A stretch of DNA of 22,782 nucleotides, taken from a virus. Within the stretch, counting starts at the first letter, position 1; each line of letters opens with the position of its first letter. The notes under the pieces were generated by a model. That model saw only the letters and a program-made list of their open reading frames with translations, was not told where the DNA came from and did not search any database. The translations under genes and the position numbers were made by a program. The stretch covers positions 1 through 22,782 of the IMG/VR virus record IMGVR_UViG_3300038626_000002; one strand, 5' to 3'. Shown here piece by piece: positions 6,941 through 14,640 of this stretch.

Positions 6941-8515
6941 TTAACCTCCATTAAACTGATTAAGGTCTATGGCACTATCAGTAGTAGCTGTATTATCTGG
7001 TGATTGTACTGCATCTTTAGGTATTCCTGACTGCCACACATTACCAGTGTCTACCATATCATACTGAGCTTTTAACATTTCTTGTGTCTTTGTCTTAATC
7101 TTATCCCAGTTCTGCAATTCATAAGACTTAGTGAACGCATACTTACTTTGTCTCATATCGTGTGGATATTTCATCACATTAGAGGAATATATGTCATTAG
7201 TTTTCTGAATAAGACCTGATGTAAACTGTTCTAGTGAAGCTAGTGCCGCATCGTGAGTAGACCAGTCACCTGCTTGTGAAGCGAAATTATATCTGTCAAA
7301 TTCTGACTCAGTTACAGCAGTACCTGACATCAACTTAATATACTCTGCTAGTGCAGCAGTTATTGACGTATCAAATCTTATCTGTGATAGTTCTGCCTTA
7401 CGTTTTTTATAGCTTTTAATATTTGCTAGTCTAGCTATTATCTTATTAGCTTTTTCAAATGCATCTCTATCTATACCTTGTAGTTGTTCGGTAACTCTAA
7501 TAAATCTTCTAGTGATACCTTCCATACCAGCTAGGTCTTGTTGTGGCTTACCTTTCCACTCATTATCACCTTGTAATTGTTTAGCTATGATAGTCTGTTC
7601 TTTATCAGCTAGATTATCATCTCTAAGAGTAGCTTCTTTCCATTCTGTAGGATTAATCTTTCTCATCTTTTCAGATAAGGCTCTATCTTTTAGTTTCTCT
7701 TCTAACTCAAGCTCTTTTATCATATTACTAGCACTAGAAGTTCCAGTAGCTTTAGAACCAGCAACTTTTTGTTCCCATCCTAACCAATCACCACCATTTT
7801 GGAAATGTTCAGTCATTTGTTTATTTAATGCTTCTGCACTCATATTAGCACTATCAGCCATTGTCTGCTTAGTAGAATCCTCGGTAGGACTAGATACTAC
7901 TCCTGCAAGTACTTGTCTTATTTTATTAAGTGAATTTTCTGCTACCTCTCTACTTTTACTAGAGCGGTATTGGTTCTGACCAGTAACTTTATATAAAGAT
8001 TCAGTAGTGTTTACCTGCCATTTACCGTTCTTACGTACTTTAAAGAAACCTCTTTTAAGTGCTTCTGCTACTTCTGGGTAAGTCTTTGCTATCTCTACTG
8101 CTTCACTCATACCAGGAATTTCTGATAATAATGTAGTATCATTAGTAAAATCCACTGGCATTACTTCATCTACACCTTTATCTTTCATAATCTTATAAAG
8201 TCCAGGATTTTGCTTAATAGTACCAGATACATCAGACGCATTACCAGCAATAATCTGATTAACTGCTTTCTCTATCGTATCTTTATTCATTATAGACTGT
8301 ATCTGCTTATTTTGCTCTTGTGTTACCATAAGCTCTTGTTGTAATTTTTGATTCTGTAAATCTAGTGCAGTCTGTCCTCTTTCATTAGGTGCATACTGCC
8401 CTTGTTCATTTAACTCAAAACCTTTAATATAGTTTTTAAGTCGTTGCTGTTTTTCTTGTCTGTCTACTTGTAGTGACTGGTTACCAGCACTAACACCTTC
8501 TGTAAATGCACTCAT
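6941..8515 (-). CDS. Internal virion/ejection-type structural protein (524 aa)
   Basis: The 524-residue protein is strongly helical and polar. The first 90 residues are Gln-rich and coiled-coil-like (SLQVDRQEKQQRLKNYIKGF and later QKLQQELMVTQEQNKQIQ). The C-terminus is less ordered and ends DLNQFNGG. No enzyme motif, signal peptide or membrane segment was found. Its place between a small Ala-rich virion protein and the portal, in a row of three such genes, fits a T7 gp15 or P22 gp16/gp20-like internal core protein that is ejected into the cell. This is inference from context and composition. The ATG at 8515 has AAGGA 6 nt upstream. The stop nearly touches the portal start, and the portal's ribosome-binding site lies in this gene's last codons. 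Confidence 0.65.
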   Translation of the reverse strand: MSAFTEGVSAGNQSLQVDRQEKQQRLKNYIKGFELNEQGQYAPNERGQTALDLQNQKLQQELMVTQEQNKQIQSIMNKDTIEKAVNQIIAGNASDVSGTIKQNPGLYKIMKDKGVDEVMPVDFTNDTTLLSEIPGMSEAVEIAKTYPEVAEALKRGFFKVRKNGKWQVNTTESLYKVTGQNQYRSSKSREVAENSLNKIRQVLAGVVSSPTEDSTKQTMADSANMSAEALNKQMTEHFQNGGDWLGWEQKVAGSKATGTSSASNMIKELELEEKLKDRALSEKMRKINPTEWKEATLRDDNLADKEQTIIAKQLQGDNEWKGKPQQDLAGMEGITRRFIRVTEQLQGIDRDAFEKANKIIARLANIKSYKKRKAELSQIRFDTSITAALAEYIKLMSGTAVTESEFDRYNFASQAGDWSTHDAALASLEQFTSGLIQKTNDIYSSNVMKYPHDMRQSKYAFTKSYELQNWDKIKTKTQEMLKAQYDMVDTGNVWQSGIPKDAVQSPDNTATTDSAIDLNQFNGG

Positions 8516-8524
8516 CTATTATCC

Positions 8525-9202
8525 TTAATATAAAACGCCATCATCTACTCCCCCATAAGGTGCAGTAGTTCCTACTGAAGATGGCATACCAGTAATCATC
8601 CTACTACCGTAACCAACTAGGCTGTTTATATTATTACCTAGATTCTGTTGTATTCCAGCTTGATTAACACCTGCTGAGGTATATGTACTAGATAAGTTAT
8701 TACTAGTATTACCCATAGCATTAGATATATTTTGTCCTTGATTTAATCCTAATGATAAGAATCTAAGTCTAGCATCACTAGCTCTTTGATCTGCACTAGC
8801 TCTTGACTGTGCTTTCTGCATCTCAGCACTATAGATATTCTGGTTAGTAAAATTAGCTTCTAGACCACTATCTGTCATACCTCTTTGAGCCATTTGTTGT
8901 TCTATCTCTTTATTAGCTTGCTGCTTAGCTTTTTGTATTTCAGTAACTTCTTTATTACTAATTGTTTTACCAGTCAAGTTTTTATAGTAATCACCTTCTG
9001 ACTCTTGTAAATCACCATATATATCTTTCCAGTCATTATACTGTTCCATCTGAAAATCTAGTTGGTTCTGTTGTACTTGAGCCGCAGCATTTGCTGAATC
9101 ACTAATAGCCTTAGACTGTGTCTTTGATGAACTATATGATACTGCCGCACTAACTCCAGTACCTATAAGCATAGCACCAGCCGCACTTATACCAAATGCC
9201 AT
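8525..9202 (-). CDS. Small internal virion/ejection-type protein with an N-terminal hydrophobic segment (225 aa)
   Basis: The 225-residue protein begins with FGISAAGAMLIGTGVSAAVS, a glycine- and alanine-rich hydrophobic stretch able to enter a membrane. A long Gln/Ala-rich helical region follows (about 30-140), with the segment QQMAQRGMTDSGLEANFTNQ, a type common in podovirus gp14-like internal virion proteins. The C-terminus is Asn/Gly/Ser-rich and ends GGVDDGVLY. Known: T7 gp14-like proteins form the outer-membrane part of the DNA ejection channel. Inferred: the same role here, from composition and the following internal-protein and portal genes. The ATG at 9202 has AAGGAG 7 nt upstream, overlapping the stop of the cupin gene, so the two are coupled. 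Confidence 0.68.
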   Translation of the reverse strand: MAFGISAAGAMLIGTGVSAAVSYSSSKTQSKAISDSANAAAQVQQNQLDFQMEQYNDWKDIYGDLQESEGDYYKNLTGKTISNKEVTEIQKAKQQANKEIEQQMAQRGMTDSGLEANFTNQNIYSAEMQKAQSRASADQRASDARLRFLSLGLNQGQNISNAMGNTSNNLSSTYTSAGVNQAGIQQNLGNNINSLVGYGSRMITGMPSSVGTTAPYGGVDDGVLY

Positions 9203-9203
9203 G

Positions 9204-9587
9204 TTATTCTCCTTGTAATAATCTAAGAGGTTGTAATAAACTCTCTATATTGTCAGGTATTGTTTTATCTACCACAGCATTTTCTATATCATCTAAGTCT
9301 TCTAGGTCTGTAGGTATAATATTCATAATTTGAACATTACTATGAGCATAAGCTACTTTACGTGAACCTTCTAAGGCTTCAAATATGTAAGGCGCTTCTA
9401 CTGTTCTTACTTCATTACCTATGCCTATAGAGACTTTACCTTTTAACAATACGTTCAAGTGAGTTGTTAGATGTAAAGCACCTATTGCTATATCACCAGC
9501 TTTAATATGAAGCACTCTACAATACACACCGTCTGATTTATAATGTTCAGTAAAACCTACTTCCGATATATTTGCTGATAATTTCAT
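9204..9587 (-). CDS. Single-domain cupin-like protein in the virion gene cluster (127 aa)
   Basis: Residues about 25-95 have the pattern of a cupin beta-barrel: a KAGDIAIGALHLTTHLNVLL motif, then LKGKVSIGIG (the G-x-V strand), EAPYIFEALEG, and YAHSNVQIMNIIPTD as the second motif. The histidines around HLTTH and YAH are candidates for a metal site, but the classical HxH(x)nE set is not complete. The C-terminus is acidic (LEDLDDIENAVVD). Small cupins of this kind recur beside tail and ejection genes of podoviruses; whether they are structural or enzymatic is not known to me. The ATG at 9587 has AAAGGA about 7 nt upstream. It is the first gene after the second-largest gap in the cluster and may head a sub-operon with the ejection and portal genes. 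Confidence 0.65.
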   Translation of the reverse strand: MKLSANISEVGFTEHYKSDGVYCRVLHIKAGDIAIGALHLTTHLNVLLKGKVSIGIGNEVRTVEAPYIFEALEGSRKVAYAHSNVQIMNIIPTDLEDLDDIENAVVDKTIPDNIESLLQPLRLLQGE

Positions 9588-9664
9588 TTAGCTATCCTTT
9601 ATTAATTATAATAGCATAATTTCTATTAAAATAATATTAAATGTAATTATGTTATATAGCACCA
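9588..9664 (-). promoter_or_regulatory. 77-nt AT-rich gap with an extended -10 promoter candidate
   Basis: On the minus strand TGCTATTAT (complement of 9608-9616) matches an extended -10 element (TGn plus five of six bases of TATAAT), and TATAAT itself overlaps it. No good -35 is visible. A 7-bp inverted repeat, CATAATT at 9615-9621 and AATTATG at 9645-9651, with a 23-nt loop spans the gap. The site would drive the cupin, ejection, portal and lysozyme genes. In sequence this AT-rich a chance match is quite possible. Confidence 0.3.
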
Positions 9665-11149
9665 TTACGAAGATATATTTAAAACACCTGAGTTATTCCA
9701 TAGTCTACCAGTAACTCCTGGGTCAGTAGTTGGCAATCCAGTTAAAGTAACATTACCACTAACAGTTAAGTTACCACCTATAGTTACATTGCCATCTACT
9801 GTCAAATCATCTTCAAAGTACACATTAGCTGTACCACCTAATATTGGTGCTACATGTAATGCCCAGCCATCACCGAAGGCTTTTCGTATATCTACTACAG
9901 CATTACCAGTACTAGGTGCACCTACAGCAAGTACTGAGTTACCTGAGCCTCCTGACTCGAATACTGCATTATATGTTCCTAGTGATATAGTATGTAACAC
10001 CGCAGTATATCCGTCAGCTGTTTGGGTCTCATCAAGATAAAGTGAGCCACCTTTCATAGTAGCACCATAAATATGTGCATCATTATCAGGGCCGGCTCCA
10101 CCTGCTGCATCCATATCAAACCCTGTTCCACCTGTAGTAGTAATCCTATCTGCTGCTAGTGTGCCAGTGATTATAGCATCGCCATTAATATATAGCTTAG
10201 TACTATATTGCCAAGAACTTCCATTATATGTATATATAGCAGGGAAGTTAGGATAGTCAAGTGTTTGACTAATGATAATCTGGTCTCCTTCTATCTCTGT
10301 ACTATATATAGTACCTGAGGTAGCTAAGTTCCATAAATTAGCAACGTCAATACTACTCATAGTTGCACCATCAGTATAATAAGAACTACTTACTGTATAG
10401 AATTGTATAGCAGTACCTCTAGCACCATCAGTACCATTAGTGCCATCCTCTCCATCTACACCATTAGTACCGTCCCATCTAGAAACTGTAGACCAGCCAT
10501 TTAAATCTATTAGCCAAGTACCATCTTCTTGAGGTAACCACGTAGATTTAGACATATAGATAGGACTAGCTTGAGCAGGCACATCACCTGGATTATCATA
10601 CCAATCTGTAGGATAAGTAAATGTAGTACCATCAAAACTACCTTCGGTATCTAAAGGTTCTACAGATAAATTACTATATGCAAATTCTATCCATCTAGCA
10701 GGTAAACCATTCCATCTTACTGGTGTAGACCATTCACTATATAAAGACCATATACCAGTAGTCATATCAAATGCCCAAGTAGATGATGATTGATATACTA
10801 TAGCATTAGGGTCTGGTACTTCTGATGGTGTATCATACCAATTAACTGGATAAGTCATAACTGAACCATTATAACTACCACCAGTACTAGCTATTGTCTC
10901 CTCATTAGAATAAGCAAACTCTGTATAAGTTATATCAGGTATAGATAGTTCACCATCATCAACCAAAGTATCTAAAATAGTTTGCATAGCACTTATTAGT
11001 AAAGCTAGTCTATTTAGCTCATTATTAATTTCTGTCAGGTCTGTATCACCTTCACCAGTTTGTATAGATTCTATTCTACTATTTAACTCAGTAAGATAAC
11101 GTCTAACTGCTATCTCATCTGTTAGGTCTATTGGAACTACTGTACTCAT
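9665..11149 (-). CDS. Tail fibre with duplicated N-terminal module and short collagen-like segment (494 aa)
   Basis: Residues about 16-65 are a probable coiled coil (RYLTELNSRIESIQ, then EINNELNRLALLISAM), suited to trimer formation. Two related modules follow, about 77-147 and 155-225, each running EFAYSN ... YP-x2-WYD-x-P-x2-VP ... STW ... WS-x3-RW. Residues 227-245 are Gly-x-Y-like (DGTNGVDGEDGTNGTDGARG). The next part contains INGDAIITGTLAADRI, a pattern shared with phage tail-tip and host-specificity proteins. The C-terminus is a run of short beta repeats (VDGNVTIGGNLTVSGNVTLT) ending in LWNNSGVLNIS, a common fibre ending. A role in host binding on the short tail is inferred. The start overlaps the stop of the nozzle gene (TAATG), with an AGGGA site inside that stop region. 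Confidence 0.8.
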   Translation of the reverse strand: MSTVVPIDLTDEIAVRRYLTELNSRIESIQTGEGDTDLTEINNELNRLALLISAMQTILDTLVDDGELSIPDITYTEFAYSNEETIASTGGSYNGSVMTYPVNWYDTPSEVPDPNAIVYQSSSTWAFDMTTGIWSLYSEWSTPVRWNGLPARWIEFAYSNLSVEPLDTEGSFDGTTFTYPTDWYDNPGDVPAQASPIYMSKSTWLPQEDGTWLIDLNGWSTVSRWDGTNGVDGEDGTNGTDGARGTAIQFYTVSSSYYTDGATMSSIDVANLWNLATSGTIYSTEIEGDQIIISQTLDYPNFPAIYTYNGSSWQYSTKLYINGDAIITGTLAADRITTTGGTGFDMDAAGGAGPDNDAHIYGATMKGGSLYLDETQTADGYTAVLHTISLGTYNAVFESGGSGNSVLAVGAPSTGNAVVDIRKAFGDGWALHVAPILGGTANVYFEDDLTVDGNVTIGGNLTVSGNVTLTGLPTTDPGVTGRLWNNSGVLNISS

Positions 11150-13008
11150 TATTCCCTACCTCTAGCATTAAATTCTAATTCATGTAACTCACCAGTACCA
11201 ACTACAGTATAATGTAGACCGTAACCATCACGCGTTCCGATAGATTTTGCATTAAACTGAGTTTTACTAGGGTCTAATGTTTTACTAAATATAGATACAC
11301 CATCTAAGAATATCTCTATAGTTATATCACCTTCATAAGATATATAAAAATCTTTAAATGTCTTACGTTCACTAAGTCTACCAGTAACAGTAAGTAATGG
11401 TGATTTATAAGACATCTGAGCATATGATGAACTAGCGTTCATTATAGACAAAGTAGTATCACCATTTTTTAGTATATATAAAGTATCATTAAACTTTCCT
11501 ACATAACCTAATAAGTCTATAGTTCTTAAGCAAATATTGTATCTAGTATCTACAACCAATATACCAGCTGTAGTAGTTAAGAAATACATACTATCATGTA
11601 CTACCGCATTATAAGATACTGGAGTATACCTACCCAATTTAGGTAATGTTAGAAGTTGTATCTGACCACCATTAGTAGCACATACACCATCATGAGATAA
11701 CCATGCTAGTGTATTATTTACAAACTGTATAGTGTTATGATTTACACACCCATGCTCACCACTAAGTAAAAATTTAGAGAATGTTGATGGGCTATTACCA
11801 GTAACAATATAGGATGAATACTCAGTAAATACAACTAGACCATTCTGTAATGCTCCAATACCAGTTATAACTTCATCAAAATCTATGAAGTTAGTTGCAG
11901 GCCAATATGCAGGCTCTGCTATATTGCTATAGTATAACTTATTACCTACTGCACCAAATAACATTGCATAAGATAAAGTTAAGTATTTAAAATTACTAGG
12001 CGGAGGTAAATTATTAAAAGTATCACAAATATAATTACCTGCTATAGTCTCATCAAGTGCATTATCATAGTATGTAAAGAAACCTGATACATAATCTATT
12101 TCAGTAACTAATGTATAATCAGTAAGTGTTCCTCCTATTCTATATAATCTAAACTTATCTATCCTAGTATCAGTTGTTGTAACTAGCCCTACCACTCTTA
12201 CCTGATTTCTTGCACATACTGCTTCAGCTGATGGAGAAGGTGCTGTTTCATATCCAGTTGATGAGTCATAGTAAGTAAATATGTAACTATAAGTACCATC
12301 TAGATTATACTCAGAATAATATCCCGTATCTGTTATTTTTAATACTTCTAATGTTGTATTACCTATTAGTGTAATAGCAGGATTAGCTATAATATCTGCA
12401 TCTGCTGAGTTATCATTATAAGGACTACCATCCCAGTTAGCAGCATCTATTGTATATACTCTATAGAAATTACTACCTCCTGCAGTGGTTCTATAAATAC
12501 GTATCTCATCAGTACTAGCTAATTTAGGCCAACTAATATTTATAAGTGTTTGTTCATTAGATAGACCAGATATATATAGTATATTAGAGAGAGGCCCTTC
12601 TTCATCTAAGTCAGAGTTATATGTTAGTACTATATATTTATAATTACCAGTTAAGTTACCAGCAGTAGATTGTACTGTTAGCTCAGGTGCTGTAGTAGGT
12701 GCATCTACTCCAACTGCTTTGCTATTTATACCATCTAATGTTTCATACAACTCTCCTACATTAGCATAATATAGCACATCATCATATTCTGCGAATGAGG
12801 TTTCAGTAGTAAAACTAACTAATGTATCTTCAGATTCAAACCATTTAAAATAACTATCTGAAGATATTGATGTTTCTAATGGTAGTTTTACTGGTTTCAG
12901 TATGCCCGGCTCATTATCACAATTAGTATATACTTGACTCTCTGTCTGAGATATTAAAGATGGGTGAGCTCTAGTAAAAAGTCCGCCACTAAAGTCATTT
13001 ATTCTCAT
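11149..13008 (-). CDS. Tail nozzle/tubular protein (T7 gp12 / P22 gp10-like)
   Basis: The 619-residue, beta-rich protein begins MRINDFSGGLFTRAHPSLIS and continues with TESQVYTNCDNEPG, the FSGG...P-LI...Q...NCDN pattern typical of podovirus tail nozzle or stabilisation proteins that extend the tail tube below the adaptor. Fibronectin-like stretches follow (for example PTTAPELTVQSTAG and GNYKYIVLTYNSD, with a second YSYIFTYYDSSTGYETAPS copy). An open frame extends upstream to 13047, but the ATG at 13008 is chosen because AAGGAG lies 8 nt before it and because homologous proteins start at MRxNDFSGG. The first 14 nt overlap the outer spanin gene. Identity with the T7 or P22 proteins is by fold-level resemblance only. 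Confidence 0.8.
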   Translation of the reverse strand: MRINDFSGGLFTRAHPSLISQTESQVYTNCDNEPGILKPVKLPLETSISSDSYFKWFESEDTLVSFTTETSFAEYDDVLYYANVGELYETLDGINSKAVGVDAPTTAPELTVQSTAGNLTGNYKYIVLTYNSDLDEEGPLSNILYISGLSNEQTLINISWPKLASTDEIRIYRTTAGGSNFYRVYTIDAANWDGSPYNDNSADADIIANPAITLIGNTTLEVLKITDTGYYSEYNLDGTYSYIFTYYDSSTGYETAPSPSAEAVCARNQVRVVGLVTTTDTRIDKFRLYRIGGTLTDYTLVTEIDYVSGFFTYYDNALDETIAGNYICDTFNNLPPPSNFKYLTLSYAMLFGAVGNKLYYSNIAEPAYWPATNFIDFDEVITGIGALQNGLVVFTEYSSYIVTGNSPSTFSKFLLSGEHGCVNHNTIQFVNNTLAWLSHDGVCATNGGQIQLLTLPKLGRYTPVSYNAVVHDSMYFLTTTAGILVVDTRYNICLRTIDLLGYVGKFNDTLYILKNGDTTLSIMNASSSYAQMSYKSPLLTVTGRLSERKTFKDFYISYEGDITIEIFLDGVSIFSKTLDPSKTQFNAKSIGTRDGYGLHYTVVGTGELHELEFNARGRE

Positions 13009-13288
13009 TGTTAAACTCCTTATTGAATTGTATATTCTGTCTCTCATAAAAGTCTACTTTATGCCTTACTTTTTGAGACACTTCCGAAGCTTTATGTAAT
13101 TCCTTTTTATTAACAGAGTAGTATGTAGCATTAATATCATAGTAGTCAGTAATAGTAAATGGTTCTACTTTATATAATACCCTTAGTCTTGGTATATTTT
13201 CTTTAATATATATCTTCTTAGGTTCTACTACTGGTTTAGGTGAGCAGCCACTAAAAAGTAAGGCTGTTATTAATAGTACTGTTCGCAT
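12995..13288 (-). CDS. Outer-membrane lipoprotein, o-spanin (Rz1-like)
   Basis: From the ATG at 13288 the 97-residue product has a lipoprotein signal, MRTVLLITALLFSGC, with lipobox LFSGC and lipidated Cys15. SPKPVVEPKK follows, a proline-containing start like that of Rz1 proteins. The rest is a charged periplasmic region (ITDYYDINATYYSVNKKE, then a helical EVSQKVRHKVDFYERQN). The o-spanin pairs with the i-spanin across the periplasm to fuse the membranes at the end of lysis. This start is preferred over one nine codons upstream because AAGGA stands 7 nt before it and because the shorter form gives a normal signal peptide. The gene begins inside the i-spanin gene (38-nt overlap), the classic Rz/Rz1 arrangement. 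It is longer than lambda Rz1 (60 aa). Gram-negative host implied. Confidence 0.82.
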   Translation of the reverse strand: MRTVLLITALLFSGCSPKPVVEPKKIYIKENIPRLRVLYKVEPFTITDYYDINATYYSVNKKELHKASEVSQKVRHKVDFYERQNIQFNKEFNNENK

Positions 13289-13520
13289 CTGAATATCCTT
13301 TGAAGTATGTCTCAAATGTATTTACTTTAGTATCACTTTTACATTTCTGTAAGTCAACCATTATATTATCTTTTTCTAATGTTATAGAGTTTATCTTATT
13401 TTCCAGTTCTGAATTATTATTTCTTAAATCTTTTAGTGGTTTACTATGATATTTATAATATATAGAACCTAATATAAGTATAATAATAATAGTTATACTT
13501 AGTTTAGCATATTGTAGCAT
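13251..13520 (-). CDS. Inner-membrane spanin (Rz-like), 89 aa
   Basis: Residues about 7-23 are a single membrane helix (LSITIIIILILGSIYYKY) with a short N-terminal tail. A heptad-like periplasmic coiled coil follows (LRNNNSELENKINSITLEKD, about 32-52), then a Cys/Lys-rich and polar C-terminal region. This is the i-spanin layout: inner-membrane anchor plus coiled coil that contacts the outer-membrane lipoprotein. The ATG at 13520 overlaps the holin stop (TAATG), with AAGGA 6 nt upstream. At 89 residues it is shorter than lambda Rz (153). The identification rests on layout and on the overlapping lipoprotein gene, because spanin sequences diverge too far for motif matching. Confidence 0.8.
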   Translation of the reverse strand: MLQYAKLSITIIIILILGSIYYKYHSKPLKDLRNNNSELENKINSITLEKDNIMVDLQKCKSDTKVNTFETYFKGYSDANSTINNSLTF

Positions 13521-13969
13521 TACTTATCCTTATCTTCACTTAGTCTTATTAACATAGTTCTTATCCTATGACCTAGAGCTGCTACTGCATCCCACTCAGG
13601 TAACTCTTCTTTACTTCTTATTGTATATATATTACCTACAATACTATAAACTTCCGATAGTATAAGTATATTCATACCAATATATAAAAATTCATCACTA
13701 TTAGCTTGCAATGCCTTAGCACCTAAAGCTATAACTAGTGGAATTAGCACAAGAGAAAACTTAGATACTACACCATACTTCATTTTATTTGATGATATAC
13801 AGTGACTTAATGTCCTTGCTTTAAGTATGCCAGTAACATAGTCTATAAATAATAAATAACCTAAGATTGTAAATGTTTCTACATCTAATCCTAAGTATGT
13901 TAATATGCTAGCTAAAAATACTAGTATTGTATTAAGTACTACTTTCATCCCTATTGTCCACTCTATCAC
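13520..13969 (-). CDS. Phage holin of the toxin-secretion/holin family 4 (Cp-1-like) type
   Basis: The product (149 residues from a GTG at 13969) has about four hydrophobic segments: VVLNTILVFLASILTYLG, FTILGYLLFIDYVTGILKA, KFSLVLIPLVIALGAKAL and LYIGMNILILSEVYSIVGNI. The second holds the D-x-x-T-G-I motif (IDYVTGILKA) characteristic of family-4 holins, and the charged C-terminus ends LSEDKDK. It would form the inner-membrane hole that releases the lysozyme. Start choice: a TTG two codons earlier sits directly against the AAGGA and is too close. The GTG has AAGGA 6 nt upstream and shares one base with the preceding stop (TAGTG). It forms a holin/i-spanin/o-spanin block with overlapping ends, placed between tail genes. 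Confidence 0.82.
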   Translation of the reverse strand: MIEWTIGMKVVLNTILVFLASILTYLGLDVETFTILGYLLFIDYVTGILKARTLSHCISSNKMKYGVVSKFSLVLIPLVIALGAKALQANSDEFLYIGMNILILSEVYSIVGNIYTIRSKEELPEWDAVAALGHRIRTMLIRLSEDKDK

Positions 13970-14631
13970 TACCAATCCTTGACATTATTTCTATATCTTG
14001 TTACTGCTTGCCCTAGAACCAACGTACCATCAATGTCGTTAGCTACATCTTCTGCTGTAATTGTATAATCATAAGGTTCATTTTCATACTTCTCGCATTC
14101 AGCGATAGTTGCAAGAGCGTTAATTTCTGATTCTTTAGTATCTTTTGTGTTAAATAAAGAAATACCATTCATTTGAATTTCATTAATAATAGTGTCATAA
14201 TCAGCACTAGTTGCGTCATGCTTTATGTTATCAGCATCTTTTATTTGTGGTAATGCAAATTTCTTTCCTATTTCAAAGTTTACAATATCATTGTACCCAC
14301 CATCCACATCAAAACCTAATGAAGTTGTAACCCTAGGTCTTATTTGCTTTTCTTTATATACTTTTGACAGGTCTTTTAGCATAGATTTTTTTACTTCATC
14401 AAGTGGTCTTTCTGTCTTAGTGTAACCAACTACATACTTGTTACCTACCAATGAAGAAGATTTAACACTTGTGTAATATCTTCTATTAGGTGGAGATTGA
14501 TACTCTATTTTGTAGTAATCATAATCATTGAGTTGTTTTTCTGTAAGTCTATCAACATACATAGTGCCATCAAGTGTTGTAATAGTTTTACTATTTTCTA
14601 TCTTATTTGTGTTTTGATTGTAAAGTTTCAT
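13969..14631 (-). CDS. Tail fibre assembly chaperone-like protein (DUF4376-like C-terminus)
   Basis: The 220-residue protein has no signal peptide or membrane segment. The C-terminal half contains LGFDVDGGYNDIVNFEIGKK, then KDADNIKHDATSADYDTIIN and NTKDTKESEINALATIAE. This spaced pattern is like the DUF4376 domain found in phage tail-fibre assembly proteins. It follows a LamG tail protein gene and an adaptor-fibre gene, the usual place for a fibre chaperone. I judge the family by pattern rather than alignment. The ATG at 14631 has AAGGAG 7 nt upstream, and the stop shares one base with the holin GTG. Confidence 0.6.
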   Translation of the reverse strand: MKLYNQNTNKIENSKTITTLDGTMYVDRLTEKQLNDYDYYKIEYQSPPNRRYYTSVKSSSLVGNKYVVGYTKTERPLDEVKKSMLKDLSKVYKEKQIRPRVTTSLGFDVDGGYNDIVNFEIGKKFALPQIKDADNIKHDATSADYDTIINEIQMNGISLFNTKDTKESEINALATIAECEKYENEPYDYTITAEDVANDIDGTLVLGQAVTRYRNNVKDW

Positions 14632-14640
14632 TTAAACTCC

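Noticed and set aside
7512-7979. 155-codon plus-strand open frame
   Set aside because: It lies wholly opposite the 524-aa virion protein gene, has no ribosome-binding site worth noting, and its Leu/Ser/Cys-rich composition is that of an antisense shadow.
13009-13047. 13-codon N-terminal extension of the tail nozzle
   Set aside because: AAGGAG stands directly before the internal ATG at 13008, and the MRINDFSGG start fits the family; the extension would overlap the o-spanin gene further.
13289-13315. Nine-codon N-terminal extension of the o-spanin
   Set aside because: It would put polar residues before the lipoprotein signal, whereas the ATG at 13288 has its own AAGGA and gives a normal signal.
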